The position numbers and the translations under genes are program-made. The notes beneath the pieces are model-generated. The model was not told where the DNA came from. It was given only the letters and a program-made list of their open reading frames with translations, and did not search any database. A stretch of 64,000 nt of DNA from Pseudomonadota bacterium. GTDB taxonomy: Bacteria > Pseudomonadota > Gammaproteobacteria > Steroidobacterales > Steroidobacteraceae. Positions within the stretch are counted from its first letter, which is position 1, and each line of letters opens with the position of its first letter. The stretch lies in the NCBI GenBank assembly GCA_025356075.1, contig JANXUT010000058.1, positions 1 through 64,000 on the forward strand. The letters run 5' to 3'. This document shows positions 33,441 to 43,575 of the stretch, one piece after another.

Positions 33441-36425
33441 ATGCCATCGCTGCCGCGCTTTGTCCGCCGTCCCTGGTTCCTGGCGACGGTCGGGATCCTG
33501 GTTGTTGGCTATACCATCGCCGGGTTCTGGCTCGTGCCGCGTTTCGTCAGCAGCAACCTGCGCGAGTTCGTCGCCGGCCGCTACCACCGCACCGCCGAGC
33601 TCGGTGCAGTCACGTTCAATCCCTTCACGCTCGAGCTCATCGTCAACCGGTTCGCTCTCCCGGACGCGGACGGCGGCGCGCTCCTCTCCTTCGAGCGACT
33701 GTCGGTGCGCCTTGGGCTCAGGTCGGTGCTGCGGGCGGCGCCTGAGTTCAAGAGCATCACCCTCGATGCGCCGCGCGTGCGCGTGGTGCGCCGCGCCGAC
33801 GGCAAGATCAACCTGCTCGACCTCGCCCCGCCACCCGATCCGAAGGCGGACCCGAACGCGCCGCCGCCGCGGCTGTGGATCGACGAGCTCGCGATCCGGG
33901 GCGGCGAGGCGACGGTGGTCGACCTCGCGCGCCGCACGCCGCTGACGCTCGCGTTCAAGCCGATCACCTTCACGCTCGGCAACTTCAGCACCAGGAGCGA
34001 AGGCAACGCCTACGCGCTGTCGGCGCGCTCGCAGGCGGGTGAGGGACTCGAGTGGCGTGGCACGTTTGGCCTCGCTCCCGTCGCCTCCAAGGGCAGCTTC
34101 GCCCTAAGTCACGTGCACGCGACCACACTCGCCGAGATCGGCGCCGAGCAGGTGCCGTTCGAGATCACTGCCGGCGAGCTCAGCCTGAACGGCACCTACG
34201 AACTCGCCGAGCACGGCGAGAACCTCGCGCTCAGCGCCAAGCTCGCCGAGGTGCTCGTGACGACTCTCGGGATCCGCGCGCACGGCGACACCGCCAACGT
34301 AGTCGAGGTCCCGAAGCTCGCTGTCACCGACACGACCTTCGATCTTGGCACGCAGGCGGTCACGATCGGCCATGTCCTCATCGAGCAGCCACGCGTGAGC
34401 GCGGTGCGGGCGCGGGATGGCACGCTCAGCCTCCTGAAACTCCTGGCGGTGACGCCGGCGCCGGCCGTGACCGCGCCCGCGGCACCGCCCGCCTCGGCCG
34501 GGCAGCCGGCCGCCAAGCCCTGGACGATCAGCGTGCCGGACATCCGCTTGAGCGCCGCGGACCTTAAGTTCGAGGACCAGACGCCGGCGGGCTCGGCGAG
34601 CATTCACTTAGGCCCCGTCGACGTCACCGTCAGCGACTTCGCGATGCCGGCGGCGAAGCCGCTTGGCCTCGATGCGCGCCTCGTAATCAACGACACGGGG
34701 CACGTGACGGCGAAGGGGACCGCGACACTCGAGCCGCTGACGGCGAAGCTCAACGTCGCCGCCGATACGCTGCCGCTACCGGCGCTGCAGACCTATGCCG
34801 ATGCCTCCACCTCGCTGGTCATCAAGGCAGGAACGGCGGGCGCCGCCGGCAGCCTCCTGCTCGATGCGAAGGGCGCCATCGCGTTCGAGGGCAGCGCGGG
34901 CGTCGATGGCCTTGAAACCTCCGATCGCCTGCTCGACCAGGACTTCGTGAAGTGGCGCAGCGTCGCGGTGGCGGGCTTGAAGCTCCGCACCGGCCCCTTC
35001 TCGGCGCGGATCCGCCAGATCGATGTGCACGAGCCCTATGCGCGCGTGATCATCGGCGCGAACGGCATCACCAACATCAAGGAAGTACTCGCGCCGCGTG
35101 CCGCGGCGGCGGATGCGGCGGCGATCGCCGCGACCCAGCAAGCGAAGGCCGCAGCGCCCGCCGCCGATAAGTCGAGCGTGACGCTGCCGCCGCAGCCCAC
35201 GCGCGCGGCACTGCCGATTGAAATCGGCATCGTCAAGATCGACAAGGGCTCGATGAACTTCGCCGACCTCTCGATCAAGCCGAACTTCGACACCGGCATC
35301 CAGGAGCTCGGCGGCACGATCAAGGGACTCTCCGGCCGCGCCGATGCGCGCGCCGACATCGACCTCACCGGCAACGTCGATCGCTACTCGCCGGTCAAGA
35401 TCACCGGCAAGGTCAATTACTTCTCGGCGATCAGTCACCTCGACCTCACCGCCAAGTTCAGCAACCTCGAGCTCACGAACCTGTCGCCGTACTCGGGCCG
35501 CTTCGCCGGCTACGCGATCGAGCGCGGCAAGATGACGGTAGACCTCAACTACAAGGTCGAGAACCGGCAGCTCGATGCCAAGCATCGCATCACGATCAAC
35601 CAGCTGCAGCTCGGCGAGAAGGTCGACAGCCCCGAGGCGACGAGCCTGCCGGTGAAACTCGCCATCGCGCTCCTCAAGGATCGCAACGGCGTCATCGACC
35701 TCGACCTGCCGGTCAATGGCAGCCTCGATGACCCGCGCTTCAAGCTCGGGCCGCTCGTCTGGAAAGTCATCGTCAACCTCGTCACCAAGGCCGTGACCGC
35801 GCCGTTCGCGCTGCTCGGTTCGCTCTTTGGCGGCGGCGAGGAGATGTCCTACATCGACTTCCCGGCGGGGAGCGCCGCGATCGATGCGCCGGGCAAGGTG
35901 AAATTGCAGGCGCTCGTCAAGGCGCTCGATGCCAGGCCCGCGCTCAACCTCGACGTGCCACCCATCGTCCAGCCGGAGGCCGACCGCGCCGCGCTCGCCG
36001 AGGCGCGCTGGCACGACGGCCTCGCGCTGCGCGCCCGCACGCGCCTCGGCGCGCACGCGTCGGACCCGGGCGCCGTGGAGCACCTGCTCGCGACGCCGAA
36101 GGATTACCGCTCGCTCCTCGAGGATGCCTACCGCGAGGGCTTCGGCCACAAGGCAGAGATCCCGAAACCCGCGGCCGATGCCGACGCGGCGAAGCTTGAT
36201 CCGTCGGCGCAGGCAATCACCTGGCTCGAGGGTGAGCTCAAGGGCAAGATCAGCGTCGGGCCCGACGATCTCGATTCGCTCGCGCAGGCGCGCGCGGCGG
36301 CGGTGCAGGCGGCGCTACTGACCGGCACCGGCATCGATCCCGGCCGCGTGTTCGTCATCGGTGCGACGCCGCTGCCGGCGGCGGCGGCGGCGGCGGCGAT
36401 AAGGATGCAGCTCGCCCTTCACTAG
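33441..36425 (+). CDS. DUF748 / AsmA-like envelope protein
   Basis: A 994-residue protein with one N-terminal membrane helix (residues ~14-34, FLATVGILVVGYTIAGFWLV) and a long periplasmic part of repeating beta structure. DUF748 marks are FVAGRYHRTAELGAVTFNPF, SITLDAPRVRVVR and, towards the end, LDLPVNGSLDDPRFKLGPLVWKV. It belongs to the AsmA/TamB-like superfamily thought to bridge inner and outer membranes for lipid transport. The C-terminal segment (FPAGSAAIDAPGKVKLQALVKAL) resembles an OmpA-like region in DUF748 proteins. Its TAG stop lies in a CTAG shared with convergent tesB. Confidence 0.87.
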   Translation: MPSLPRFVRRPWFLATVGILVVGYTIAGFWLVPRFVSSNLREFVAGRYHRTAELGAVTFNPFTLELIVNRFALPDADGGALLSFERLSVRLGLRSVLRAAPEFKSITLDAPRVRVVRRADGKINLLDLAPPPDPKADPNAPPPRLWIDELAIRGGEATVVDLARRTPLTLAFKPITFTLGNFSTRSEGNAYALSARSQAGEGLEWRGTFGLAPVASKGSFALSHVHATTLAEIGAEQVPFEITAGELSLNGTYELAEHGENLALSAKLAEVLVTTLGIRAHGDTANVVEVPKLAVTDTTFDLGTQAVTIGHVLIEQPRVSAVRARDGTLSLLKLLAVTPAPAVTAPAAPPASAGQPAAKPWTISVPDIRLSAADLKFEDQTPAGSASIHLGPVDVTVSDFAMPAAKPLGLDARLVINDTGHVTAKGTATLEPLTAKLNVAADTLPLPALQTYADASTSLVIKAGTAGAAGSLLLDAKGAIAFEGSAGVDGLETSDRLLDQDFVKWRSVAVAGLKLRTGPFSARIRQIDVHEPYARVIIGANGITNIKEVLAPRAAAADAAAIAATQQAKAAAPAADKSSVTLPPQPTRAALPIEIGIVKIDKGSMNFADLSIKPNFDTGIQELGGTIKGLSGRADARADIDLTGNVDRYSPVKITGKVNYFSAISHLDLTAKFSNLELTNLSPYSGRFAGYAIERGKMTVDLNYKVENRQLDAKHRITINQLQLGEKVDSPEATSLPVKLAIALLKDRNGVIDLDLPVNGSLDDPRFKLGPLVWKVIVNLVTKAVTAPFALLGSLFGGGEEMSYIDFPAGSAAIDAPGKVKLQALVKALDARPALNLDVPPIVQPEADRAALAEARWHDGLALRARTRLGAHASDPGAVEHLLATPKDYRSLLEDAYREGFGHKAEIPKPAADADAAKLDPSAQAITWLEGELKGKISVGPDDLDSLAQARAAAVQAALLTGTGIDPGRVFVIGATPLPAAAAAAAIRMQLALH

Positions 36426-37303
36426 GCGGCGGGCGGCTCGCTCGGCGCGCCTTCGCGATGGCGGATCAGGCCCTCCTGGGCCGTGCTCGCGACGAGGCAG
36501 CCGTCGCGCGTGAAGATGCTGCCGCGCGCGAAGCCGCGGGCGCCGGAGGCACTTGGACTGTCGACCGCGTAGAGCAGCCATTCATCGACGCGAAACGGCC
36601 GGTGGAACCACATTGCGTGGTCGATACTGGCCATCTGCAGGTGCACGAAGGAGGCGGCGTGCGGCAGCGTCGCGGTGTCGAGCAGGTTGTAGTCGGACAC
36701 GTAGGCAAGCAGGCAGCGGTGCACGCGGTCCTCGTCGGAGGGCACGCGGTCGACGGCGCGGAACCACACCTGCTTCGCCGGCGGCAGCCGTTCGGGCTTC
36801 AGGTAATTGGGCATGCGGATCGGCCGGAACTCGAACGGACGACGGTGCTCGAAGAAGCGCCGCACCTTCTCCGGCAACTCGGCAAGCAGTTCCTCGTGGT
36901 AGCTCTCAAAGTCCCTGAGCTCCTCCGGCGGCGGCACGTCCGGCATGCGCGCCGAGTGGTCCATCCCGGTCTCGGGCACCTGGAAGGAGCACGACATGTG
37001 GAAGATCTGCTCGCCGTGCTGGATCGCGACGACACGGCGGTTGGTGAAGCTCTGACCGTCGCGGCTACGATCGACCTGGTAGACGATCGGCGCGTTGAAG
37101 TCGCCGCGCCTGAGGAAATACGCGTGCAGCGAATGGCACGCCCGGCCCTCGACCGTCCGGTACGCCGCGACCAGGCTCTGGCCGAGCACCTGGCCGCCGA
37201 ACACCTGCGGGCTGCCGATGTCCCGGCTCGCGCCGCGGAACAGGTTGACCTCGAGCTGCTCGAGCTCAAGGAGCGCCATCACCTCGTCGAGTCGCTGGTC
37301 CAT
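36422..37303 (-). CDS. tesB: Acyl-CoA thioesterase II TesB
   Basis: A 293-residue double-hotdog thioesterase that hydrolyses acyl-CoA in the cytoplasm. Family marks are FRGASRDIGSPQVFGGQVLGQ, HSLHAYFLRRGD and, near residue 215, ASIDHAMWFHRPFR, whose Asp matches the catalytic Asp of E. coli TesB. The ATG at 37303 removes a 43-residue basic extension. The gene may follow the ferredoxin reductase-like gene in one transcript (34-bp gap). Confidence 0.95.
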   Translation of the reverse strand: MDQRLDEVMALLELEQLEVNLFRGASRDIGSPQVFGGQVLGQSLVAAYRTVEGRACHSLHAYFLRRGDFNAPIVYQVDRSRDGQSFTNRRVVAIQHGEQIFHMSCSFQVPETGMDHSARMPDVPPPEELRDFESYHEELLAELPEKVRRFFEHRRPFEFRPIRMPNYLKPERLPPAKQVWFRAVDRVPSDEDRVHRCLLAYVSDYNLLDTATLPHAASFVHLQMASIDHAMWFHRPFRVDEWLLYAVDSPSASGARGFARGSIFTRDGCLVASTAQEGLIRHREGAPSEPPAA

Positions 37304-37337
37304 GGTCGCGATGGTAGCCGGTCGGACGCGGCTCGGG

Positions 37338-38396
37338 TCAGCTGAGCCCGAGCCGCTTCTGCATGATCGGGCTCGTCGTCGTGTACTGCAGGAACTGCTT
37401 CTTGTCCGGGTACAGCCATGCCTGCACCGCAAACGCAGCGAGCGCCGCCTCGTGGAAGCCCGACAGGATCAGCTTCTTCTTGCCGGGGTAGGTGTTGATG
37501 TCGCCGACCGCGAAGATGCCGGGCTCGCTCGACTCGAACTTCTCGGTGTCGACGCGGATCGCCTTCTTGTCGAGCCCGAGGCCCCAGTTGGCGATCGGCC
37601 CGAGCTTCGGGTGGAGCCCGAAGAACGCGAGTATGTGCTCGCACGCGACGTGCTCGCTCGAGCCGTCGGCGAGCTTGAGGACGGCACCGCAGAGCGTATC
37701 GCCGTCGTCGACCTCGAGCCGCTCGACGGTGCCGTGGTGGAGCACAAGGCGGCCCTGGGCCGCGAGTTCCTGCATCCGCGCGACCGAGGCGGGCGCCGCG
37801 CGAAACGCCGCGCGGCGGTGCGCGAGCGAAAGCCCGGACGCCTTGCCGAGGAGGTCGAGCGTCCAGTCAAGCGCCGAATCGCCGCCGCCGAGGATCAGCA
37901 GCGACCGTCCGTGGAAATCCTCGACGCGGCGCACGCGGTAGTGGATCGAGCGGCCCTCCTGCGCCTCGGCGCCCTCGACCATGAGGCGGCGCGGCTGGAA
38001 GGCGCCGACGCCGCCGGCGATGACGACCGCGCCCGCATCGAACACGGTGCCGGCGGAGGTCGCGACCCGGAAGCGCCGGCCGTCCGCCTGCCGTCCGACC
38101 TCGAGGACTTCCTCGCCGAGGTGAAAACCCGCCGCGAACGGCTTGATCTGCCGGAGCAGGCGGTCGACGAGTTCCTGCGCGCCGCAGACCGGTAGCGCCG
38201 GGATGTCGTAGATCGGCTTGTCGGGGTAAAGCTCGGCGCACTGCCCGCCCGGGACTTTCAGTGCATCGACCAGGTGCGCCTTGATGCCAAGCAGCCCGAG
38301 CTCGAACACCTGGAAGAGGCCACACGGTCCCGCGCCGACGATCACGACCTCGGTCACGATGCTGGCGGCCGGTGCGGCCGGAGCGAGGTCTGGCAC
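37338..38396 (-). CDS. Thioredoxin-reductase-like ferredoxin/flavodoxin-NADP+ reductase
   Basis: A 352-residue FAD and NAD(P)-binding oxidoreductase. It has VVIVGAGPCGLF near residue 17, GGQCAELYPDKPIYDIPALP typical of YumC-type ferredoxin-NADP reductases, the second nucleotide site LLILGGGDSALDW, and the C-terminal GIFAVGDINTY. The CxxC pair of thioredoxin reductase is missing, which supports an Fd/Fld reductase role. No ATG is available in the right region; I use the GTG at 38396, which has GGAG upstream, but a GTG at 38357 is also possible. The open frame upstream to 39311 is a shadow. Confidence 0.85.
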   Translation of the reverse strand: MPDLAPAAPAASIVTEVVIVGAGPCGLFQVFELGLLGIKAHLVDALKVPGGQCAELYPDKPIYDIPALPVCGAQELVDRLLRQIKPFAAGFHLGEEVLEVGRQADGRRFRVATSAGTVFDAGAVVIAGGVGAFQPRRLMVEGAEAQEGRSIHYRVRRVEDFHGRSLLILGGGDSALDWTLDLLGKASGLSLAHRRAAFRAAPASVARMQELAAQGRLVLHHGTVERLEVDDGDTLCGAVLKLADGSSEHVACEHILAFFGLHPKLGPIANWGLGLDKKAIRVDTEKFESSEPGIFAVGDINTYPGKKKLILSGFHEAALAAFAVQAWLYPDKKQFLQYTTTSPIMQKRLGLS

Positions 38397-38507
38397 GATC
38401 TTGCGTCTCCACTCGCCGCGTGGGTTTCGGGCAGCGGGGCGCGATTGTACACGGGCGCGCGCCGGGCGACCTGAGGCGGGCCGCGCGGCGATGTTACGAT
38501 TCCAAGG

Positions 38508-39581
38508 ATGCCCGCCCTTCGCCTCGACCTTGGTCTTGAAATGCTGCTCGAACGCCACCGGCGGCTCACGGCCCCCTGCGCGCTCGCCACGATCGTCGCG
38601 ACCGAGGGGTCGACCTACCGCAAGGCCGGCGCCCGCATGCTGATCGAGGCGGACGGACGGATCACCGGGCTCCTGAGCGGCGGCTGCCTCGAGGAGGACC
38701 TGCGCGAGCGCGCCCGCGAGGTGCTCGCGGGCGGGCGGCCGACGATCGTCGAGTACGACATGAGGAGCGCCGATGACCTCATCTTCGGCATCGGGGCGGG
38801 CTGCGAAGGCGCGATGCGCATTGTCGTTGAGCCCGCCGGCGCCGGCAGCCGGGCGGCCGGGGCGCTCGAGGCGGCGAGCGAGCTCACGCGCCGCGGTCAG
38901 GGTGCCGCGCTCCTCGTTGGCATCGCGGGCGCCGAGGCAAGCCGCGGCACGCGCGCCTGGCCCGCCGCGGCGCCCGTTGAGCCCGAGCTCATCGCCGCGT
39001 GCCAGCGCGTTGTCCTCGCGGCCACCTCCGAGAACGTGCATTTCGCGGGCGGGGAGCTGCCGACCGAAGCGTGGATCCAGTACCTCGCGCCGACGCCGCG
39101 CGTGCTCATCTGCGGCGGCGGGCTCGACGCGGAGCCGCTCGTGGCACTCCTCGCCACCCTCGGCTTTGGCGTCACGCTCGCCGACCACCGGCCCGCCTAC
39201 GCGCAGCCCGCCCGCTTCCCGCGTGCGACGGTCGTGGCGACGGCCCCCGCTTCGCTCGGCGCCGAAGTCGCTTTCGGCGACTTCTTCGCGGCCGTCGTCA
39301 TGAGCCATCACCTCGCCTCGGATGCGCAGTACCTCGCGGTGCTGGCCGAGAGCCCGATCCCGTACCTCGGGCTCCTCGGGCCACGCGCGCGGCGCGCGCG
39401 CCTCCTCGCGGACTTAGGTCCCGTCGCCGCCAAGCTCGCCGGGCGCCTGCGCGGCCCGATCGGGCTCGACATCGGCGCGGTGACGCCCGAGAGCATTGCG
39501 CTCGCGATCGCGGCCGAAATCCACGCGTTCGCCGCCGGCCGCGGCGGTGGCGCGATCGCCCAGCCGGTCGCGCGCCCGTGA
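38508..39581 (+). CDS. XdhC/CoxI family molybdoenzyme maturation factor
   Basis: A 357-residue XdhC/CoxI protein. The N-terminal domain has TIVATEGSTYRKAGARML and GLLSGGCLEEDL; the C-terminal Rossmann-like domain has VLICGGGLDAEPLVALL and ends IGLDIGAVTPESIALAIAAEI. XdhC proteins bind Moco and help insert its sulfurated form into xanthine dehydrogenase family enzymes. No xdhA/xdhB or cox genes are adjacent, so its client is elsewhere. The ATG at 38508 diverges from the ferredoxin reductase gene over a 111-bp gap. Confidence 0.9.
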   Translation: MPALRLDLGLEMLLERHRRLTAPCALATIVATEGSTYRKAGARMLIEADGRITGLLSGGCLEEDLRERAREVLAGGRPTIVEYDMRSADDLIFGIGAGCEGAMRIVVEPAGAGSRAAGALEAASELTRRGQGAALLVGIAGAEASRGTRAWPAAAPVEPELIAACQRVVLAATSENVHFAGGELPTEAWIQYLAPTPRVLICGGGLDAEPLVALLATLGFGVTLADHRPAYAQPARFPRATVVATAPASLGAEVAFGDFFAAVVMSHHLASDAQYLAVLAESPIPYLGLLGPRARRARLLADLGPVAAKLAGRLRGPIGLDIGAVTPESIALAIAAEIHAFAAGRGGGAIAQPVARP

Positions 39582-39600
39582 GCGGTGAGGCGGGCGCGCC

Positions 39601-41013
39601 ATGGCGCGCATGACCTCGGGACTGCCGGCCGAACGCATCGATTCGGCCGGCAAATCGCACGTCGACTACCGCGCCGTGTGGGGCCTCGCGGCGCCGTTGA
39701 TGGCCAACTCGAGCGTCCAGGCAGTCCTCAACCTCACCGACACCTGGTTCATCAGCCGCCTGTCGACGAACGCGACCGCGGCGATCGGCGCGATCTACTG
39801 GGCGGTGCTGTGCGTCGTCATCCTGCTCGGCGGCGTCGGCATGGCGACGCAGACGCTCGCGGCGCAGGCCTACGGATCGCGTCGCTACGCGCGAGCGGCG
39901 CACGCGGCGTGGAGCGGGCTCTACACGGCGGTCGCGATGACGCCGCTGTTCATCCTCGGCGGGTTCTTGGGCGTGCCGCTGCTGAAGGCCCTGCACCTCG
40001 CGCCCGAGGTCGAGCGGCTGGCGCTTGAGTTCTGGTGGCCGCGCATCGCGGTCGCGGGGCCCCTCGGGCTCCTTGCCTGGGTGCTGACGGGGTTCTTCAA
40101 CGGCGTGTCGCGCACGCGCGTGACGCTGCTCGTGACGGTGGTGACGGGCGTTGCGAACGTGCCGCTCAACCAGCTGTTCATGTTCACGCTGCACTTCGGC
40201 GTCGCGGGCTCCGCCTGGGCGACCGCGACCGCGCAGCTCATCGGCTTCGTGCTCGTCGCGACGTTCTTCGTGGCGCCTGCGATCCGCAAGCAGTACCGCA
40301 CGCACCTCACCTGGCGCCGGCCCGCGATCCTGCGCCAGCTCACCCTCGGGCTGCCGATGGGCCTCAGCATCACCGCCGACCTCATCGGGCTCGCGCTCTT
40401 CCAGGCGATGCTCGTCTCGCTCTCCACCGTCGCCGGTGCCGCGACGCAGATCGTCATGATGCTGACCTCGGTGTCCTACATGCCGGGCGTCGGCATCGCG
40501 GTCGCCGGCACGACTCTCGTCGGGCACTCGATCGGTGCCGGCAATCGGGACTGGGCCGGGCGCATCGGCAACGCCATCATCGGGCTCGCGATGGGGTTCA
40601 TGGGCATCATCGGGATCCTGCTCGCGCTCGCGAGCCCGTGGCTCTTGCCGCTCTTCGTGAACCCGGCCGATCCGAATGCGGCGGCCGTGGTCGCGCTCGC
40701 CGGCACGCTCATCTGGATGGCCGCCTGCTACCAGGTGTTCGACGGGCTCAACCTCGGCAGCGGCTTTTGCCTGCGGGGCGCGGGCGATGTGCGGGTGCCC
40801 GCAGTGCTGGTCGCAGTGCTGTCGTGGGGCCTGTGGGTGCCGCTCACCCACATCGTGACCTTTGGCCCGGGCCAGGGCTGGGTCGCGTTCCTGCCGGCGC
40901 TCGGGCTAGGACCCATTGGCGGCTGGTCGGTGTGCGTCGGCTACGCCGTCGCGCTCGGCCTGGGCCTGTGGCTGCGCTGGCGATCGGGCGCGTGGCGCAA
41001 GATCCGCGTGTAG
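39601..41013 (+). CDS. MATE family efflux transporter
   Basis: A 470-residue inner-membrane protein with twelve predicted helices in two MatE repeats. The first repeat begins around LAAPLMANSSVQAVLNLTDT and includes GVGMATQTLAAQAYG; the second includes LPMGLSITADL, VAGTTLVGHSIGAG and GSGFCLRGAGD. MATE pumps export organic cations, drugs or metabolites using sodium or proton gradients. The ATG at 39601 lies 19 bases after xdhC; a second ATG three codons in is possible. Confidence 0.93.
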   Translation: MARMTSGLPAERIDSAGKSHVDYRAVWGLAAPLMANSSVQAVLNLTDTWFISRLSTNATAAIGAIYWAVLCVVILLGGVGMATQTLAAQAYGSRRYARAAHAAWSGLYTAVAMTPLFILGGFLGVPLLKALHLAPEVERLALEFWWPRIAVAGPLGLLAWVLTGFFNGVSRTRVTLLVTVVTGVANVPLNQLFMFTLHFGVAGSAWATATAQLIGFVLVATFFVAPAIRKQYRTHLTWRRPAILRQLTLGLPMGLSITADLIGLALFQAMLVSLSTVAGAATQIVMMLTSVSYMPGVGIAVAGTTLVGHSIGAGNRDWAGRIGNAIIGLAMGFMGIIGILLALASPWLLPLFVNPADPNAAAVVALAGTLIWMAACYQVFDGLNLGSGFCLRGAGDVRVPAVLVAVLSWGLWVPLTHIVTFGPGQGWVAFLPALGLGPIGGWSVCVGYAVALGLGLWLRWRSGAWRKIRV

Positions 41014-41148
41014 GCGCGTCGCATTCCAGCAACGCCGCAAACGCGGGCGCGCTTGCGCCTCAATTTGCCGTGTGGTGAGATCACAGACGAGGTCGATCGA
41101 GCCCAACTACAACCTGCCACGCCCCGACCTCGCGAGAAGGAGTCGACC

Positions 41149-43575
41149 TTGAGCAAGCCGTCCCGGCGCCGTCGCGCCCCTGTTGCGTTGCGCGTCAATC
41201 CGCTGGTCTTCGTGACCTCCTCCATCCTCGCGGCCAGCGCCGCCCACGCCGCCGACCAACCGGCCTCGCCGGCGCCCTCGGGCGCGCTCGAGGAAGTCAT
41301 CGTCACGGCGCAGAAGCACGCCGAGAACCTGCAGTCGGTGCCGATCAGCATCCAGGCGATCGACAGCAAGAAGCTCGCGGACCTGCAGGTTACGAGCTTC
41401 GACGGCTACGCGAAGTTCCTGCCGAGCCTGTCGGTGCAGAGCTTCGGGCCGGGCTCCGCCCAGCTCTACATCCGCGGCGTCACGAACGGCGGCGATGGCC
41501 TGCACGTGGGCTCGCAGCCGCTCGTCGGCGTCTACGTCGATGAAATGCCGGTCACCACGATTGGCTCGAACCTCGACGTGCACATCTACGACATGGCCCG
41601 CGTCGAGGCGCTCTCGGGACCGCAGGGCACGCTCTATGGCGCAAGCTCGATGGCCGGAACGCTGAGGCTCATCACCAACAAGCCGAGCACGACCGGCTTT
41701 GAGGCGGGCTACGACCTCACCGCCAATACCTACACCGGCCACGGTGCGGGCGGAAAGATCGAGGGCTTCGTCAACATCCCGCTGTCGGACCATGCGGCGG
41801 TGCGCCTCGTCGCGTTCACCGAACACGACGGCGGCTACATCAGCAACGTGCTTGGCCCGCCGGAAACCTACCCGACCTCCGGGATCGTCCGCTCGAACGC
41901 GGGGCTCACGAAGAAGGACTTCAACCCGGTGCAGACGAGCGGCGGCCGTGCCGCGCTCAAGGTCGATTTCGCCGACCACTGGACGATCACGCCGACCGTG
42001 ATGGCACAAAACCAGCGCGCCGACGGCGCGTTCGCCTTCGCGCCTGCGATCGGCGATCTCAGCATCGCCCAGTACAGCCCGGACACCAATACCGACAACT
42101 GGTGGAACGCGGCCCTGACGATCGAGGGCAAGATCGCCGACTTCGACGTGATCTACGCCGGGGGGATCACCACGCGCAATATCCATTCGCGCGCGGACTA
42201 CTCGGGCTATTCGTATTTCTATGACCAGGCTTACGCCGCCGGTTCCTATCCGACCTACTTCGGCGACAACTTCCGCGACAACGCCGGCAACCTGATCAGC
42301 CCGGCCGAGTACACCGTCAGCTCGAACAACTACAAGAAATACTCGCACGAGCTTAGGTTCTCGACGCCTAAGGACTGGAAGGTCCACGGCGTGCTGGGGC
42401 TATTCCTGCAGCGACAGTACAACTACGCGCGCGACGAGTACCACGTCGATGGGCTCGCCGACGTCTACTCGATCACGAACCTGCCGGGTGTCCTGTACCT
42501 TAATTCGCAGCGGCGCACCGACCGCGACAAGGCGATCTTTACGGACTGGACGTGGGACGCCACCGACAAGCTCGCGATTACCGGCGGCATACGCGAGTTC
42601 AAGTTCGACAACACGGTCTACGGATTCTTCGGCTACGGCCCGAACCCGACCTACAGCAATCCCAGCGCGCCGCACGCGAGCAGCGAGGCGCTCTGCCCGG
42701 CGAACACGTTCACGACCAGCACGATCTGGCCATGCGTGAACATCGACAGCCGCGCGGCCGATACTGGCGAAACGCACCGCCTCAATGCGACGTACAAATT
42801 CACTCCGGATCAGATGATATATGCGACCTGGTCGACCGGCTTCCGGCCGGGCGGCGTAAACCGCGTGCGATCACGCCCACCGTATCAGCCCGACTACCTG
42901 ACAAACGTCGAGGCCGGCTGGAAGACCGAGTGGTTCGACCGCCGACTGCGCTTCAACGGCGCGCTGTTCCACGAACTCTGGAAGGCGGCTCAGTTCGCCG
43001 TCATCGGCCAGAACGGCATCACCGAGATCACCAACGCCGGGCGTTCGCGGATTGACGGCATCGAAGCGGACGTTACGTGGCGGGTCACCGACGCGTTCAC
43101 GCTCACGGCGTCCGGCACCTCGCTGCGCGCGAAGCTCATCGACGCCGCCTGCAACATCGCGACCTCCGACTACAGCTGCAACACGCCGACCGGCAACCAT
43201 CCGCTCGCGCCGGCCGGAAATCGGCTGCCAGTCTCGGCCAAGCTGAACGGCAACTTGATCGCCCGCTACGAATTCAAGGCCAACGACTTCGACGTGCACC
43301 TGCAAGGCGCCCTCGTCGCCAAGTCCGGTGTCATTCCGGCACTCACGGTGACGGACGACCAGGCGATCGGCAACCAGCCGGGCTATGCGAGCCTCGACAT
43401 CGCGGCGGGCGTCAAGCACGGCAACTGGGAGACCGAGCTCTATGTCCAGAACCTGACCGACAACCGCGGCCAGGGGATCCGCTACACCGAGTGCGCGCCG
43501 GGCGTGTGCTCGCTCGTCTACGTGGTGCCGATCGCGCCGCGCCTGGTAGGCCTCACGTTCGGTCAGAAATTCTGA
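41149..43575 (+). CDS. TonB-dependent outer-membrane receptor
   Basis: An 808-residue receptor with a signal peptide (cleavage near AHA, residue ~34), a TonB-box-like and plug segment starting LEEVIVTAQKHAENLQSVP, and a 22-strand barrel region ending in the terminal aromatic residue (GLTFGQKF). Plug features include LYIRGVTNGG and GPQGTLYGASSMAGTLRLIT. This subgroup, common in sphingomonad-like and Steroidobacter-like bacteria, often imports sugars or aromatic compounds. I choose TTG at 41149 because AAGGAG at 41137-41142 is ideally placed; the frame runs back to 41053. The cargo is unknown. Confidence 0.92.
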   Translation: MSKPSRRRRAPVALRVNPLVFVTSSILAASAAHAADQPASPAPSGALEEVIVTAQKHAENLQSVPISIQAIDSKKLADLQVTSFDGYAKFLPSLSVQSFGPGSAQLYIRGVTNGGDGLHVGSQPLVGVYVDEMPVTTIGSNLDVHIYDMARVEALSGPQGTLYGASSMAGTLRLITNKPSTTGFEAGYDLTANTYTGHGAGGKIEGFVNIPLSDHAAVRLVAFTEHDGGYISNVLGPPETYPTSGIVRSNAGLTKKDFNPVQTSGGRAALKVDFADHWTITPTVMAQNQRADGAFAFAPAIGDLSIAQYSPDTNTDNWWNAALTIEGKIADFDVIYAGGITTRNIHSRADYSGYSYFYDQAYAAGSYPTYFGDNFRDNAGNLISPAEYTVSSNNYKKYSHELRFSTPKDWKVHGVLGLFLQRQYNYARDEYHVDGLADVYSITNLPGVLYLNSQRRTDRDKAIFTDWTWDATDKLAITGGIREFKFDNTVYGFFGYGPNPTYSNPSAPHASSEALCPANTFTTSTIWPCVNIDSRAADTGETHRLNATYKFTPDQMIYATWSTGFRPGGVNRVRSRPPYQPDYLTNVEAGWKTEWFDRRLRFNGALFHELWKAAQFAVIGQNGITEITNAGRSRIDGIEADVTWRVTDAFTLTASGTSLRAKLIDAACNIATSDYSCNTPTGNHPLAPAGNRLPVSAKLNGNLIARYEFKANDFDVHLQGALVAKSGVIPALTVTDDQAIGNQPGYASLDIAAGVKHGNWETELYVQNLTDNRGQGIRYTECAPGVCSLVYVVPIAPRLVGLTFGQKF

